A stretch of DNA of 64,000 nt from Polychytrium aggregatum (GCF_025602895.1 NW_026516251.1:248001-312000), one strand, 5' to 3'. Shown: positions 35,544 through 46,872, numbered from the stretch's first letter. The notes: a model not told the origin generated them from the sequence alone. A program made the numbers and translations.

Positions 35544-35838
35544 GTTGCGAGGGATGGATGCTGGAAGAGATGAGTTGGAGGATGCAATAATGGAACAATG
35601 GCGCGATGGGATGACGGAACAATCGAGCGGTGGGATGACGGAACAATGGAGCGACGATTTGATGGAGTGATGGATGAGTGGGAATGTGGATGGCAAGCAC
35701 TCGATCCATGGATCCAGCCATGTTCATGGTTTGGTGGCTGTGCCACTCCCGTTCCATTTTGCCCATCTCGTCCTCCATCTGATCGCTTGGATATCATCAT
35801 TGCCGCTCCCATCACATCAGTCTCCTGCATCGCACATC
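35544..35838. promoter_or_regulatory. Bidirectional promoter of the kinase-Sel1 / Sel1 pair
   Basis: A 295-bp divergent intergenic region between two head-to-head genes. The part next to the kinase gene carries imperfect repeats of GGGATGACGGAACAAT (about 35590-35660). No clear TATA box is seen on either strand. Confidence 0.5.
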
Positions 35839-37344
35839 ATGGCCAGTGCCCATCCCACAACCGACATGGCTCGCCTTGCCATCGACGAACACAACCCTGA
35901 CATCTTCACCATCATCTGCTGCAACGACAGCTTCCAGCTTGCCCTCGACCACAACACCATCAAAGCCCTCCTCCAAGTGTGCAAACGAGCCCAGCCTCTC
36001 CTCAGTTCCAAGCTGACTCGCTTCCACACCTGGTGCCAGAATGCAGGACTGTGTCGTTCCGATGGACAGCTGCGAATCGGCATCACACCGAGCGACCGGA
36101 TCGCCCTCTCGATGCACTACAAGGATCAAGCTGCAACCGATCGATCCTGGCTCGTTGCCCTGGCCTACCGGGGCAACACTGTTGCCTCGTTTATCCTGGC
36201 TCGCATCCTCCAAGTCGATCTCGACAGATGTGAAATGAGACGATCCGTGCGCAAGACAACTCAGCAACAGGTCTTTTATCATCTGGAGAAGGCCGCCAAC
36301 GCAAGCCATCTGCTGGCGCAGTGCTATCTGGCCGAGTGCTATCATCAAGGTGTTGGGGTCGACCGAGATGACGCCAAGGCTGTCGCTCTGTATCGCAGCC
36401 TTGCGGACCGTGGACTCGCCCAGGCTCAGATCGGTCTCGGTCGATGCTTCGAGAGCGGTGAAGGTGTCGATCAAGACTATGGCATTGCCATCGAATGGTA
36501 CTCCAAGGCTGCAGACCAGGGCAGCGACGACGGCCGTCTCCACATCGAGTTTCTCCGAGGATGGTTCTCGCTCACTGGACACGGTGTCGAACAGAGCGAT
36601 CAAATTGCCTTTAGCCATTGGCAGGAAGTCAGCACCCAATCCGACGATCCGATCATCAAACCCATCGCCACCCACATGCTCGGATGGATGCACTATCTCG
36701 GCCGCGGCACTGTGCGGGACCAACTGAAGGGCGTCAAGGCGATTCAAGACAGTCGATCGATTGGATTTCCGTTCGGCGAAAACGAGTGCCTGGCTGCACG
36801 GCTGTGGACCGCTTGTGGTCCTCCAGCATCCCGCAAGTTCTTTGGATTGTGCCAGTCTGGATCGGACCGAGACTGGTTGTGCAGGCATCTGACGGCCGTG
36901 TGTCTGATCGAGGGCTTTGGCACCCGGCGAGACAAATCAAGAGGAGTCGAGATTGCCGAGCAGCTCGCACACGACGGCCATAGCGATAGCCAGTACTGGA
37001 TCGGAAGATGCTACTACTTTGGCTGGGGAGTGGTGGAAGATCACAAGAAGGCACTCGAGTGGTTCAGCAAATCGGCCGACCAGGGCAACTCGTACGGACA
37101 GTTGGGAGTCGGCGAATACTGCTACTTTGGCGACGGGGCTGCCGAGGACCACGCCAAAGCATTCGAATGCTTCCGCCTGTCGGCCGAGCAAGGCAATCGG
37201 CACGGGCAGCTCGGGCTCGGAGCATGTTTCAAGAATGGCTATGGAGTCACCCGGGACATTGACACTGCCCTCTTCTGGTACCGCAAGTCTGCCGAGTCGG
37301 GTCTCCGAGAGGCCCTCGATTCCCTCGAGGAGCTTGGCCAGTAG
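35839..37344 (+). CDS. Sel1-repeat protein
   Basis: A single exon encodes 501 residues. The N-terminal 100 residues (MASAHPTTDMARLAIDEHNP..) are unique. From about residue 145 onwards Sel1-type TPR-like repeats follow, such as CYLAECYHQGVGVDRDDAKA, LGRCFESGEGVDQDYGIAIE and WIGRCYYFGWGVVEDHKKAL. Such repeats bind partner proteins, often in signalling or ER quality control; no signal peptide is seen, so a cytosolic role is likelier. The middle (GHGVEQSDQIAFSHWQEVST) is shared with the divergent kinase-Sel1 neighbour. The ATG at 35839 was preferred over 35674 because the intervening codons overlap the promoter. Confidence 0.85.
   Translation: MASAHPTTDMARLAIDEHNPDIFTIICCNDSFQLALDHNTIKALLQVCKRAQPLLSSKLTRFHTWCQNAGLCRSDGQLRIGITPSDRIALSMHYKDQAATDRSWLVALAYRGNTVASFILARILQVDLDRCEMRRSVRKTTQQQVFYHLEKAANASHLLAQCYLAECYHQGVGVDRDDAKAVALYRSLADRGLAQAQIGLGRCFESGEGVDQDYGIAIEWYSKAADQGSDDGRLHIEFLRGWFSLTGHGVEQSDQIAFSHWQEVSTQSDDPIIKPIATHMLGWMHYLGRGTVRDQLKGVKAIQDSRSIGFPFGENECLAARLWTACGPPASRKFFGLCQSGSDRDWLCRHLTAVCLIEGFGTRRDKSRGVEIAEQLAHDGHSDSQYWIGRCYYFGWGVVEDHKKALEWFSKSADQGNSYGQLGVGEYCYFGDGAAEDHAKAFECFRLSAEQGNRHGQLGLGACFKNGYGVTRDIDTALFWYRKSAESGLREALDSLEELGQ
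36616..36738 (+). repeat. Inverted 123-bp repeat, arm 2 (in Sel1 gene)
   Basis: Identical to the reverse complement of 34314-34436, while flanking homologous sequence differs at many positions. Confidence 0.9.
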
Positions 37345-38339
37345 TCCTGTCCGACGATCAACTCTCGATGGGCTTGCAGTATGACCAAGCGGACATGGCG
37401 AAACAGCCCATCAGGGTCCGACAACCTCGGGGTCGGTGGGTCTGCGGCGACGGCGGCCGTCCTTGCAACACCGGGGTCGCCTGTCCTCGGGCCTGCTGGT
37501 CCCTGGCACAAAATGATTGCAAGGCCGTCTGGTCCTTGCCTGTGCCCTCCCCATGGACAGTGCCTGCCCAACCGCCGTGGGCCTGTGCCTCGAGTGGTTG
37601 GCTGCCCCCACCCATCCACCACAACGACATCCACAGCACATCCACAGCACATCCACAGCACATCCACAGCACAACCACCACCGCAACCCTCTTGGTCTGG
37701 CCATAGAGTTTCACGCACAAACGCAGCTGGCTTGCAGATTCCAATGCATTCGCACACCTAGCCTGTTTCTCCAGGTGCATCCACAATATATCCCGTCCCG
37801 GCCTCGCGCCTTGATCCACGGCGGGTCTTGTCATGTCGCCCTCTTGTCCATTCGCCATCGCGAGATCGCCCTCCACCAGCCGGGCACAGAGCGCTGTTCT
37901 GGCAGTATTCCCTTGATGCCCCCTCCCACAGCCTTGCTGGCTCTCCTTGGCGCATCCCCACAGCAGGTTGTCCAGCGCCTTATCGCGGCCGCCCAGCAAG
38001 TATTTAGACCAACTCCCCGTCCACCCTCCCGCTCTGTTGGCCGTCGCATCTGCCCTGACTCTGGGCCCTGGCTGAGTACATCTCGCTGCTTCCCTCTCTC
38101 CATCAAGCGTCGTTGCTCTGCCTGGCTTTCTGTTCCCAAGACCGCTCCTCTGGCTTCTCGCCAGCCCGTCAGCCCGCCAACCCCATCGCCCTTGCTTCCG
38201 TTTCCATCTCACACACAACCTGTCGTCCCTCGACTGCTACCGCAGCGTCGCATAGATCTGTCTCCTATCCCGCTCCAGCAGCTCTTCCGCACCATTCACA
38301 GTCGCCAAGACCCCGCGGCCATCCCCGCCTCCAGCCAGC
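37345..38339. other. Intergenic region with an 11-bp minisatellite
   Basis: No supported gene. It includes four copies of CATCCACAGCA (37628-37671). The right half is the presumed promoter of the AMP-binding-like gene. Confidence 0.5.
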
Positions 38340-41300
38340 ATGTCCTTCTTTAGCTGCTTATGCTTTCCGTCGTCCTCCAGGTCACATGGAGGCGACTCGC
38401 CTCCCCTGTTTCCCCTGCCGTCTCCCAAACCCCATTCCGAGACATCTGGCCATCGCGCAGGCAGCAATCTCATATCGACATCACTGCCTGCTATGACCCG
38501 ATCGGCCTCAGCCCTGGCCTCGTCGCCACGGACATCATCCGACTCCAAATCGACTCTCCAGCCGCCCACCCCGACGAGCACCACCGGCGTCCCTCCACTG
38601 CCGAAAATGCCGCCCTTCTGGGAATCCATGCCGTGGATTCACCCCATGCTGGCCCTGGTATCGGTGGCCGTCCGAGAGCCGGATCGTCTGGCCATCTGGT
38701 CCTTCGGCTCGGGCGGTTTGATGGCTCGGCCTGTGCGCATCACCTACTTGGAGCTGTGGCGTGCTGCCTTCACTCTGGCCGAGAATCTCAAGGCCGTCCT
38801 TCCGGCCACCGAGCCCTCCAACGACCCGGACCAGCGCCTCGACTCTGCTGTCGCCGCCGGCACAATCAACTCCTCCAAGAACTCGAGCCATTCGGATTCG
38901 TCCGGACGCAGGTTCTTTCAGCAGACCGAGACCGTCGGGATCTTTGTCGACACAGGCCCGGACTGGATCATAGCCATCTACGCGATATGGATCCTGGGCA
39001 AGTGCGTATTGTGCGCTGGACTGGGCCTGCTTTCGGCACCTGATCTGGCACTGTGGATGCACTTGTGATATCGCAGTTGCATGCCAACGGGGGCAACTTG
39101 TACACTCGTCATGAAATGTCGTCTGGCTCGTGACCACCCCATTCACATCGCTCCTGTACCGCATTTCTCTCCTGCTCAGGATTGCCTGTCCGCTCTACAT
39201 CAACAGCCCGGTCGAAGTTCTCAATACTGCAGTGGCTCGGTGGGTGTCTTGTCCCTCTGCTCGATTTGCATGATCAAACCCTGGCCAGGTCTGATCCACT
39301 CGACAAATGATTCGATGGCACCCGTTTGTGGATGCCGTGCTTGAACCTCGCCTGGCTGACTCGGGTCTCTCCCACCAGCCTCCAGATCAACTATATTCTG
39401 TATAACGAGAAGATGCCGGATATCGGGATGACAGTTCGCCTCAATATCAACGACTTCCGCAAACCCATCGAGGTCCCTCCGCCCGATATCACCTTCTGCT
39501 CTCCAGTCAGCTATTTTTTGATCTACTACCAGTCCGTCGACAGTACCGGTATGTTCTTGCCGGCTGCATGCATCGAGTGGTTGTTGGGATGCAAGCCGCA
39601 GAGTCACACACATACACAGAGAGACCCTCATGCTCAATTGCCTTCCCCGAACACCATCTTGGCGTTGTCCATCTCAAAGGCTCCACTCAGTTGTAAGTTC
39701 GGTCTCGGCTCTTGACTTTCCAGCAGTACTACCTCCGTCGCCCACGCTTAACCCGCTTGGCAATAGCTCTATTCTTCCCGGCAGCTCCGCTCGTGGCTTT
39801 CGCACAAGCAACTGGTTCGCCCCCCATGTCAAAACCTGTATTTCTATGGTTCGTCCAGTCTCGCCTCCAAAGGGCTAATCGATTGCTCGTAGCGGCGGCT
39901 GATTGTTTAGTAGACCGGCAAGACCGCTGACCTGACTACCGTACCCCCTTCGTCTGGACAGGGACCGACGTTTGCCCTCTCGGTGTTTCCCCTCCTTGCC
40001 CAAAGCAACGCCCGTTGCTCGCTGTGGGTCGCTCGCTTGGCAGAGAACATGTTTGAGAAGGCATTTACACTCTTCATGATGCTCGACAGCGGAGTCGAGC
40101 AAATCACGTTGGTACGTTTCGCAGTGTATTCCTGGCCTGGAAGTGTCGCCAAAGTGCGGCACCTAGGCCACGATGAGGGCGGGTCCCGTGTGGATGGCTG
40201 TCCAGTATCGCTCATCTTTGGACATCCGATGCTTGCAACTTTGTATGACTGCCAGACCCCCATCACAATGCGGTTCCTGCTCAGCATCAAGGGCCGGGCC
40301 GCAAGCTGGTCGCGCCTCAAGTATCTCATTATCGGCAGCGAGGTTGTCGATCTCCCGCTCTTGCGCGCTATCCGCGAGCTCATGCCTCAAGTGATAATCG
40401 TTTGCGCGTACAGCTCATCCGTGGTAAGTCTTGCCCGATAAACTGCTGCGATCGACTGGACAGCGGCCTCGTGTTTGCCAAGAGGACATTGCCATGGTTT
40501 GACCTCGGTTGGCGGCGCCATCATAACTCACTGGCGTGTCCTTATCTGACGACCACAGGCAGGTGTCGTCGGTGCCTCGGCCAGATGCCTACTTACTCCG
40601 AAGGATCCTATCCCGAACCGCCTGATCTACACCAACCTCAACCCGACTTGCCAGCCCAAGGTCATGGACATGTTCAGCATGGAGCTCATGGAGGGAAGCC
40701 GTCATAAGCGCGGCGCCCTGTGCTTCTTGATCCCCAAGGATCTGCCGATCGTGAATACTCCGTACTTTTTGTCGCCGCACAAGTACTCGCCGTTTGGTTT
40801 CCTGCCCGACGGACGGCCGCGTGCGCGTTGCCTTGACGAAGCCGAGATGGTCGATGGACTTTCGTTCGTCATCCACGGAAAGTAAGTGTGTGTGCAAGGA
40901 TCGCCTTTGTGGAGGCAGGCGGGTGGAGCGAGCGGATGGATGGACGGATGGACGGATGGATGGACGGATGGATGGAGCGAGCAGATGATTCCAGGGAATC
41001 TTCCTGCCTAACTCGGCCGATGTTGACCTTCTTTCGTTTGTGCTTTGTTTGGCAGGCTGGATCGTCATATCCAGTGCGGCGACGCCTTTTTCGACCCGCA
41101 TCCTGTCGAAACGAGTCTGCGCTCCGATCTGGCGGCGTACATCTCCGACTGCCGGTTCATTGTCTCGTCCAACCACCAGATCTTTATCTTTTACACGTCG
41201 CAGATCTCCAACCGCGACGCAACCGACACCTTCATCAACGGAGTCATGCACGACGCACTCGTGGAGATATTTGAGAGGGAGGGCATCCCATTGGAGCACA

Positions 41301-41806
41301 TTCCGACTCCGATCCGGGTCTCGCACATGCCCTTCAGTCCGTCGCTCAAGTTGGATCGGCACCATATCCGGAAGATCCTCGATGAGCTGCTGAGACAAAC
41401 GACCGTCCCCATGTCCGAGTACCTCGAGCAGGTGGCCCAGATCCCGCTGATTCTCTTTTCCGAGGCAGCCCCGGGTACCTCGCGATATCCGATTGGGCTG
41501 GACTTTTTGGTGTCGTGCCAAGCCTCGTTCATCGGTGCCCAGCTGTACCGCCTGCCGCTGTTCGAGGGACGCGACTTCAAGCTCGGCAGCCTGGTTGCCT
41601 TCCACCAGCAGGTCCACGGAGCCGCTGCTGCACAGGAGCTGGACAGGCTCGCTCGGGAACACCAGCGGCTTGTGCAAGAATACGCACAGCAAGTGGTCGG
41701 TCTCCAGATCGACGAGAGCACGGTGCAATCGCTTGGTGCACTGTTTGCGAATGTCGAGGCCTCGGTCTCTGACATTGGAGCGCTGCTCTGCACTCGCCGA
41801 GTTTAG
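38340..41806 (+). CDS. AMP-binding (adenylate-forming) superfamily-like protein, degenerate
   Basis: A Ser/Pro-rich N-terminus precedes a segment resembling acyl-CoA/AMP ligases: VGIFVDTGPDWIIAIYAIWILGK joined over an intron (39002 to about 39179) to IACPLYINSPVEVLNTAVAR. Next comes YYQSVDSTG, at the place of the phosphate-binding SGTTGxPKG motif but lacking its Lys. Later exons give FALSVFPLLAQ, LKYLIIGSEVVDLPLLRAI, an exon 40560-40881 ending SFVIHGK, and the last exon 41056-41806 with HMPFSPSLKLDRHHIRKIL. The order fits an adenylate-forming fold, as in fungal DIP2/CPS1-like proteins, but key motifs are weak, so it may be a non-catalytic homologue. Exons between 39550 and 39960 are uncertain. 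An alternative start is 38491. Confidence 0.5.
40930..40980 (+). repeat. GGATGGAC minisatellite in an intron
   Basis: Interspersed GGATGGAC and GGATGGAT units are repeated about six times between the donor at about 40882 and the acceptor at about 41055 of the AMP-binding-like gene. Confidence 0.8.
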
Positions 41807-42733
41807 CAGGGAGCGCGTAGAGGCTATCGCAGAAAAATACACCCTGTTGCTTGTTTGTTGGAACTCGTGGGGCAGGGAGACGGCTCTGCTTTCTCCTCCG
41901 CCGCCGCCGTCGCCGCTGTGCATGGACATGACGGGGGGGGGCGTTGTCCGAACATGCCGTTGGGCCGGGATCTCCGGATTGCGCGCCGACGGCTGGGTGG
42001 GATAGATGGGTGCAACCGGATGGTGTGATGATAGTGCGTGCAATTGGACGATGCGCTGATGAGGATGACGGTGTTGGAGCAACATCGCGCCACCACGACC
42101 GACAGATCGTACAGCCAAGCCACAACCCCCGCGCCAAGGACCCGGCTGTGGTTGGCGCGTGGGCACGGTGGTGGCAGCGCAGCGGGTGTGCCGCCACAGT
42201 CTCTGTGTTCCGGGTGCGGCTTGAGTCGACTTGGCTTGGCTTGACTTGGCTTGGCTTGGCTGTCGGTGTGCGTTGTGTCGATTGAGTTTCTGCAAAACGC
42301 GAGTGGGCCAAGCACCGCCACCCGAGGATTTGCTGGGCTGCCTGATTTGGGCAGCGGTCACACGGCAGTCTCTGTGCTCAGTCGCTGTGCTCAGTCGCTG
42401 TGTGCAGTCGCTGTGTGCATCAACAAGCACCGCTGTCCCAGAGCGGTGCCCGGTCGCACACGTCGCACACGTCGCACATGCGCCCCACACAGACAACCGC
42501 GCGCAGCACGGCGCCGCGCCGGCCTTTTGTGCCGCCCCGCCGTTCCTCCTCCGTTTCCAGGCCGCCTCCTTTGCTTGCCCCCAAATCCTCCATCGCCGGC
42601 TGCGTCACTCATCTCCTCGATCCAGGTCGCCGATCCCATTTGCCTGCGTGCTGTCCTCTCGGCCCATCCGTCGCCCTGCTTTCCCTCGCCCTGTCGAACC
42701 GACCGCCCCGCCATCGTCTCCACTCCTGCGTCC
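41807..42733. other. Intergenic region with short tandem repeats
   Basis: No gene supported. It contains CTTGG/CTTGA pentamers (42226-42262), imperfect GTGCTCAGTCGCT repeats (about 42376-42420) and CGCACACGT repeats (about 42453-42478). The right end is the promoter of the membrane-protein gene. Confidence 0.5.
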
Positions 42734-45538
42734 ATGCTTCAGCCCCAGGCCCCTGACCCGGCCCGCGCAAGCCCAGTTGCCGAGCTCAAGACCCCTATTC
42801 ATGCACCCGAAGCGGCCGAGCCTGCTACCACTCTGGCCCAGCAGGATGCCCGGCAAGACGCCCAGCAGGACGCCCAGCAGGCTACCCAGCTCCCTACTGC
42901 TCCTCCAACCCCAAAGACCCCGCAGCTCCAGTCGCCGTCGACTCCCGATGTTGGCTCGACCCCGTCCACAAGAACGGCTCCTACGCATCTGTCGACTCCC
43001 TCGACCCAGCAAACTCCCTCCAGCCATCTCACCCCGTCGACCCAGCAAACTCACTCCAGTCGACCAGTTCTGACGAGCCCGTCCACGCTTTCCAGCCAGC
43101 AGACGCCTCCCGGCCAGCATGTGCCGTCCAATCTCATGACTAGAGATCTGCCCTCGAATTTGTCGCTGCAGTCCTCCGAAGCCAGCTTCTACACCGAGCC
43201 TCCCCGGCCCAATACCTCCAGGCGGGCAGCGACGCCGATCCCAAACCTGGCCCACGCATCCTCGTCGTTGTCGTTGACGACTGAGACGGCATCCGTGACG
43301 TCCTCTCAGATCCCCGTCACCTCGTCGCCGCTCTGGTATGCTCGGCCCATCGACACCGACAGCGCTTTCCGCGAGGCCATCTTCCGCCCATTTGTCCGCG
43401 AAGGATCGGTCTCGTCCCTTGGCCACCGAGCCTCGACCCTGAGCATGGCCGATAACCTGAGCCCGCAGTCCACTTCGGCGCATCCGCCGCTCGCTCGACA
43501 AATGACCGCAACCACGTATTCGACCGAAGACGGCCGGGAAGTCACAGCGTCCTCGGCAATCCGGGATGAACTATCCCCCATCCTCAAGTTTCTGACCATT
43601 GTGCCGCCGTGTCTCACCCAACGGTGCACCTGTGGCTCTGGTACGAACGCCAATTCATCGGCAGCGATCCCCGGGTCTATACAACCAACATTTCCCGCCC
43701 TTTTTTGCATCCAGAGCACGGTGCATATGGATCCACTGACACTGCGTTCCCCTCCGTGGACTCCACAGATTTGCTCGTCGGTGTCTTCACCCTGTCGTTT
43801 GTGGTCATTGGCCTGAATATTCTCGGTAATGTCATGTTCGATCCGCGGCTTTCTTTGGCGAACCATGGACTGCCGCCAGGATCCATCGACTCACGCGCAT
43901 AGCTCTCTCTGCTGGTCTTGCACGTCGCTCCCTCTGCAGAAATCATCAACTTTAGCAAGTCTACGGATGTGCTGCTCCCGAGCAAGCCCGCATTGCTGGT
44001 CTTTGACAGCATCAACGTCTTTGCGCTCTTCATTTTCGTGTCTTGTGTCTCAAGAATCGAGGTGGGTACTGGGTGAGGCCGTTCTTTTGTCGCTCAGGAT
44101 CCGTAACACTGGGGCACTTGGGAGATGCCATTGCCAGCACGGCAAAGCTGCCCGCTCCCAAATACTCTGGGTGTGCGGTTGGTGCTTTCGCCAATATCCT
44201 CAGCTGTGTTGATGTGGCCATCAGGCCGACACGAATGCTTGCTTGATAGGGCTTTGACATATCCTTGATGCATTTCTGGCCGCGTAGCTGTTTGCCCTTA
44301 TCGGTTTTCAGGTGCTGTGGTGCACCATCTACACGGGTAAGACCTGCAGTGGCGTGGCATTGCTCCCCATCGTTAATGATGGAGGGCTTTGATGTTTCTT
44401 CGCCGGCAGCACAGTCGCTGGCCAGCATCTGACAACAGCCTGCCTCCAGCATTCGCCATCGTCCAGATCGCTCTCGAGATTCAAAACGGGCTCTTTGCGC
44501 AATTGTTTGTCGAGCTCGGCAACTCAAACATCAACTCGTTCGAAAAGCTGGTCATTTTCCTCGTCAAGGTCGGTAGTGGTCTGGTCATTTTGTGACTCCT
44601 CGCTGTTGGGATGTGGGAAGGGCCGTGTTGATGATACTAACGACTCTGCTGGTCCACAGCTTTACTTTGGCTTGTTCATGTACTCTCTATGGTTTGTAAG
44701 TACCTCTTCGGCGAGGCATCGCCCCCCGCGGTGCTGGATCGCTGTCAGGAGCAGCTCTACTGCGTGCTGCTGGATCGATTCTGTTGCACGGGTCGACCTG
44801 GCCGAGTCAGCTTAGCCGGGTGGTTACATCGCTCAGCCGTGTCCTCTGGCTGAATCCCGACCGTTTTCCATCCAGAGCATCGTCCGTGAGCCCGAAGCCT
44901 ACTATCCCAACGACGATGACGTCTCGACGGTTGCATCCTCGATCGAGCCCCTGCCCGAATACGTACCACCCTACCGCCGCACTCCAAGTCTCCGTGCCTC
45001 GAGTATCCGCAACCTTGCCCTCAACATGGATCTGCGCTCCGCATCCCCGCCACCGCCGTACCAAAGCGACATCGAGAGCCAACCGTACCCCAGCCCCCGG
45101 TCTTCTGTCCATAGCCTGCAAGGCCACGGCTCACACCGGTCGCTGAGATCGCTGGCTCTGATTCCCACAGCGCAATCGCCAAATCAGGGCACGTCCGCTA
45201 ACATGTTTGGCCAGCGTGCCCGACGAACGCATTCGGCCTCGTCCCTGAGCCGAGAAGCCCAGATCACCATGGGCGATATACCACTTTCACGCTTTGCGTC
45301 CGACATCCACCCAAGCATTGTCACGTCACTGTCCTCTCCCCTGTCGTCTCAAGCCTCTGCAGGCAACCTTCCGAGGGCCGACCCTCGTGCCGCTGCTGCA
45401 ATCAGCCCAGGGACGCCCGTCACACCCGAACTCCGAGCAACCTCGGCACTGCCCACACCCACGATCAACACTCCACGCATCCCCTCACCATCACACTCGG
45501 CCGACCTTGGCGAACCTGACCACGGTGCAGCGTCATGA
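42734..45538 (+). CDS. Multipass membrane protein with long disordered tails and PPxY-type motifs
   Basis: Exon 1 (42734-43640) encodes about 300 residues of Ser/Thr/Pro-rich low-complexity sequence. A GTACGA..ATCCAG intron (43641-43714) restores the frame into a membrane region. Later exons supply hydrophobic segments LLVGVFTLSFVVIGLNIL, FDSINVFALFIFVSCVS, VLWCTIYTGAFAIVQIA and VIFLVKLYFGLFMYSLWF, so at least four helices. The last exon (about 44876-45538) is a cytosolic-type tail with PLPEYVPPYRR and SPPPPYQSD; such PY motifs usually recruit Rsp5/Nedd4 ubiquitin ligases. I do not recognise the family. The gene ends 194 bp before transposon copy B. Confidence 0.65.
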
Positions 45539-45746
45539 GAGCCACGAACCTGCGTCCGACACGTTTCGGTTGTCCGGCCTGGCCCGCTCCTGCATTAGAA
45601 TCAGGCCGCGGATGTTCTCCAACCTACCGAGCGGCAGCCTGCTTGAAGTCGAGTCCCCTGCGCCAAGAGCAGCGGCTCTGTTGATCCATTTTCGATCCCA
45701 TGCCGTTTCGTCGCCTCATCAGTTCTCTTTTACAGGCAATCCAATA

Positions 45747-45758
45747 AAAAACGGGACA
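45747..45758 (+). repeat. Terminal inverted repeat core, left end of copy B
   Basis: AAAAACGGGACA, 14 bp inside the left border; its inverse is at 49471-49482. Confidence 0.8.
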
Positions 45759-45816
45759 CCCGGGTTTTTGACCATTCATCGAATATTTTGTTACCCAATG
45801 CTATCGCGCGCTGGCC

Positions 45817-46749
45817 ATGACCATTCGCCACACATCCGACTTTCGCACCGCCGCATTGCGATGCTACGATCTCATCCATAGCCTGCGTAAGGTTGCCTCC
45901 ATATTCAGTGTATCCAAGAGCACCATCCATCGATGGCACCGAGGATGCAAGCTGGATGACCCATCCCGGGTCCCAGCTCGCAGATCCACTTTCTTCGAGC
46001 AGGCATGTCCAGTCATTCGCACCCTGATTGAACAGGACCCGTTCCAGACTGGTCCTGTGTTGCGGTGCAAGCTCGAGTCCATCCTCCAGAGGAAAGTTTC
46101 ACTCTCACTCTGCCACACTGCCATCCACCGAGCAGGTCTCTCACACAAGAGGGCAACACACCTCTACAAGTCCAAGCGACTGGATGAGCGAGTGGCACAG
46201 TTCAGGGACCAGGTCCGCTCCATCGACCCACGACGATTCGTTTTTGTCGATGAGACAGGGATCAGGAGATCCATTTTCTCTCTCTACGGATACTCACCGA
46301 AGGGTGCTCCGCTTCGCCAGCGCAATCACATGAAACACAAGTCTGTCTCGGCTGCATTTGCCATCAACCACTCTGGTGTGCTGCATCGCATGTACATCCC
46401 CACATCATTCAAGACACACTCGATGGTCGAGTTCTTTGAGCAAGCGACCTTCCCAGACGACTCTGTGGTTGTGATGGACAATGTCAGCATGCACAAGACA
46501 AGGGCTGTCCTGGACTGCATCGAGCGCCGAGGATGGTCAGTGATCTTCACCCCACCTGCCTCGCCCGACTTCAATCCCATCGAGAACTTCTTTGGGATTG
46601 TGAAGCATCAGTACAGGAAGGTGGCAGCGCTGAATGCGTCCGAGGGGTTCAGAGTCGGGATGGTGACCCTGTTTGAGTCTGCCGTTCGGAGGGTGCTTCC
46701 AGATGTCTTCCCACGGCTGATTGAGCGAGCGATGCGCTTCTGGGGTTGA
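45817..46749 (+). CDS. Tc1/mariner-IS630-type DDE transposase
   Basis: The cut-and-paste transposase of element B, 310 residues. The N-terminal 100 residues hold helix-turn-helix DNA-binding motifs (VASIFSVSKSTIHRWHRG). The catalytic core has Asp145 in FVFVDETGI, Asp221 in VVVMDNVSMHK and Glu256 in PDFNPIENFFG. There are 34 residues between the last two, a DD34E spacing typical of the Tc1/IS630 group. HTH and catalytic domains are complete and the C-terminus runs to FWG-stop. The start is 84 bp inside the left end. The copy-A homologue lacks the last 50 or so residues. Codon use is like that of host genes. Confidence 0.93.
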   Translation: MTIRHTSDFRTAALRCYDLIHSLRKVASIFSVSKSTIHRWHRGCKLDDPSRVPARRSTFFEQACPVIRTLIEQDPFQTGPVLRCKLESILQRKVSLSLCHTAIHRAGLSHKRATHLYKSKRLDERVAQFRDQVRSIDPRRFVFVDETGIRRSIFSLYGYSPKGAPLRQRNHMKHKSVSAAFAINHSGVLHRMYIPTSFKTHSMVEFFEQATFPDDSVVVMDNVSMHKTRAVLDCIERRGWSVIFTPPASPDFNPIENFFGIVKHQYRKVAALNASEGFRVGMVTLFESAVRRVLPDVFPRLIERAMRFWG

Positions 46750-46866
46750 GTTCCCTCCAATCAAGCCGCCATTTTCGCGTTCACATCCCTGGCTTGAACC
46801 TCTCGGCGATTTTTGAACAGGGTCACTTCCCCAACCAGCCCGCGCAGTCGGGTTCCTGCTCTCGGG

Positions 46867-46872
46867 TATAAA
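46867..46872 (+). promoter_or_regulatory. TATA box of the Fanzor gene
   Basis: TATAAA in the 252-bp gap between transposase stop and Fanzor ATG. It is 130 bp before the ATG and is conserved in copy A, suggesting Fanzor is transcribed independently of the transposase. Confidence 0.6.

Noticed and set aside
40930-40980. GGATGGAC array as possible CRISPR-like or telomeric repeat
   Set aside because: Simple contiguous minisatellite with no spacers, inside an intron.
43590-43730. Apparent frameshift in the membrane-protein gene
   Set aside because: A GTACGA..TTTTTTGCATCCAG intron (43641-43714) joins the two frames in phase, so no sequence error is needed.
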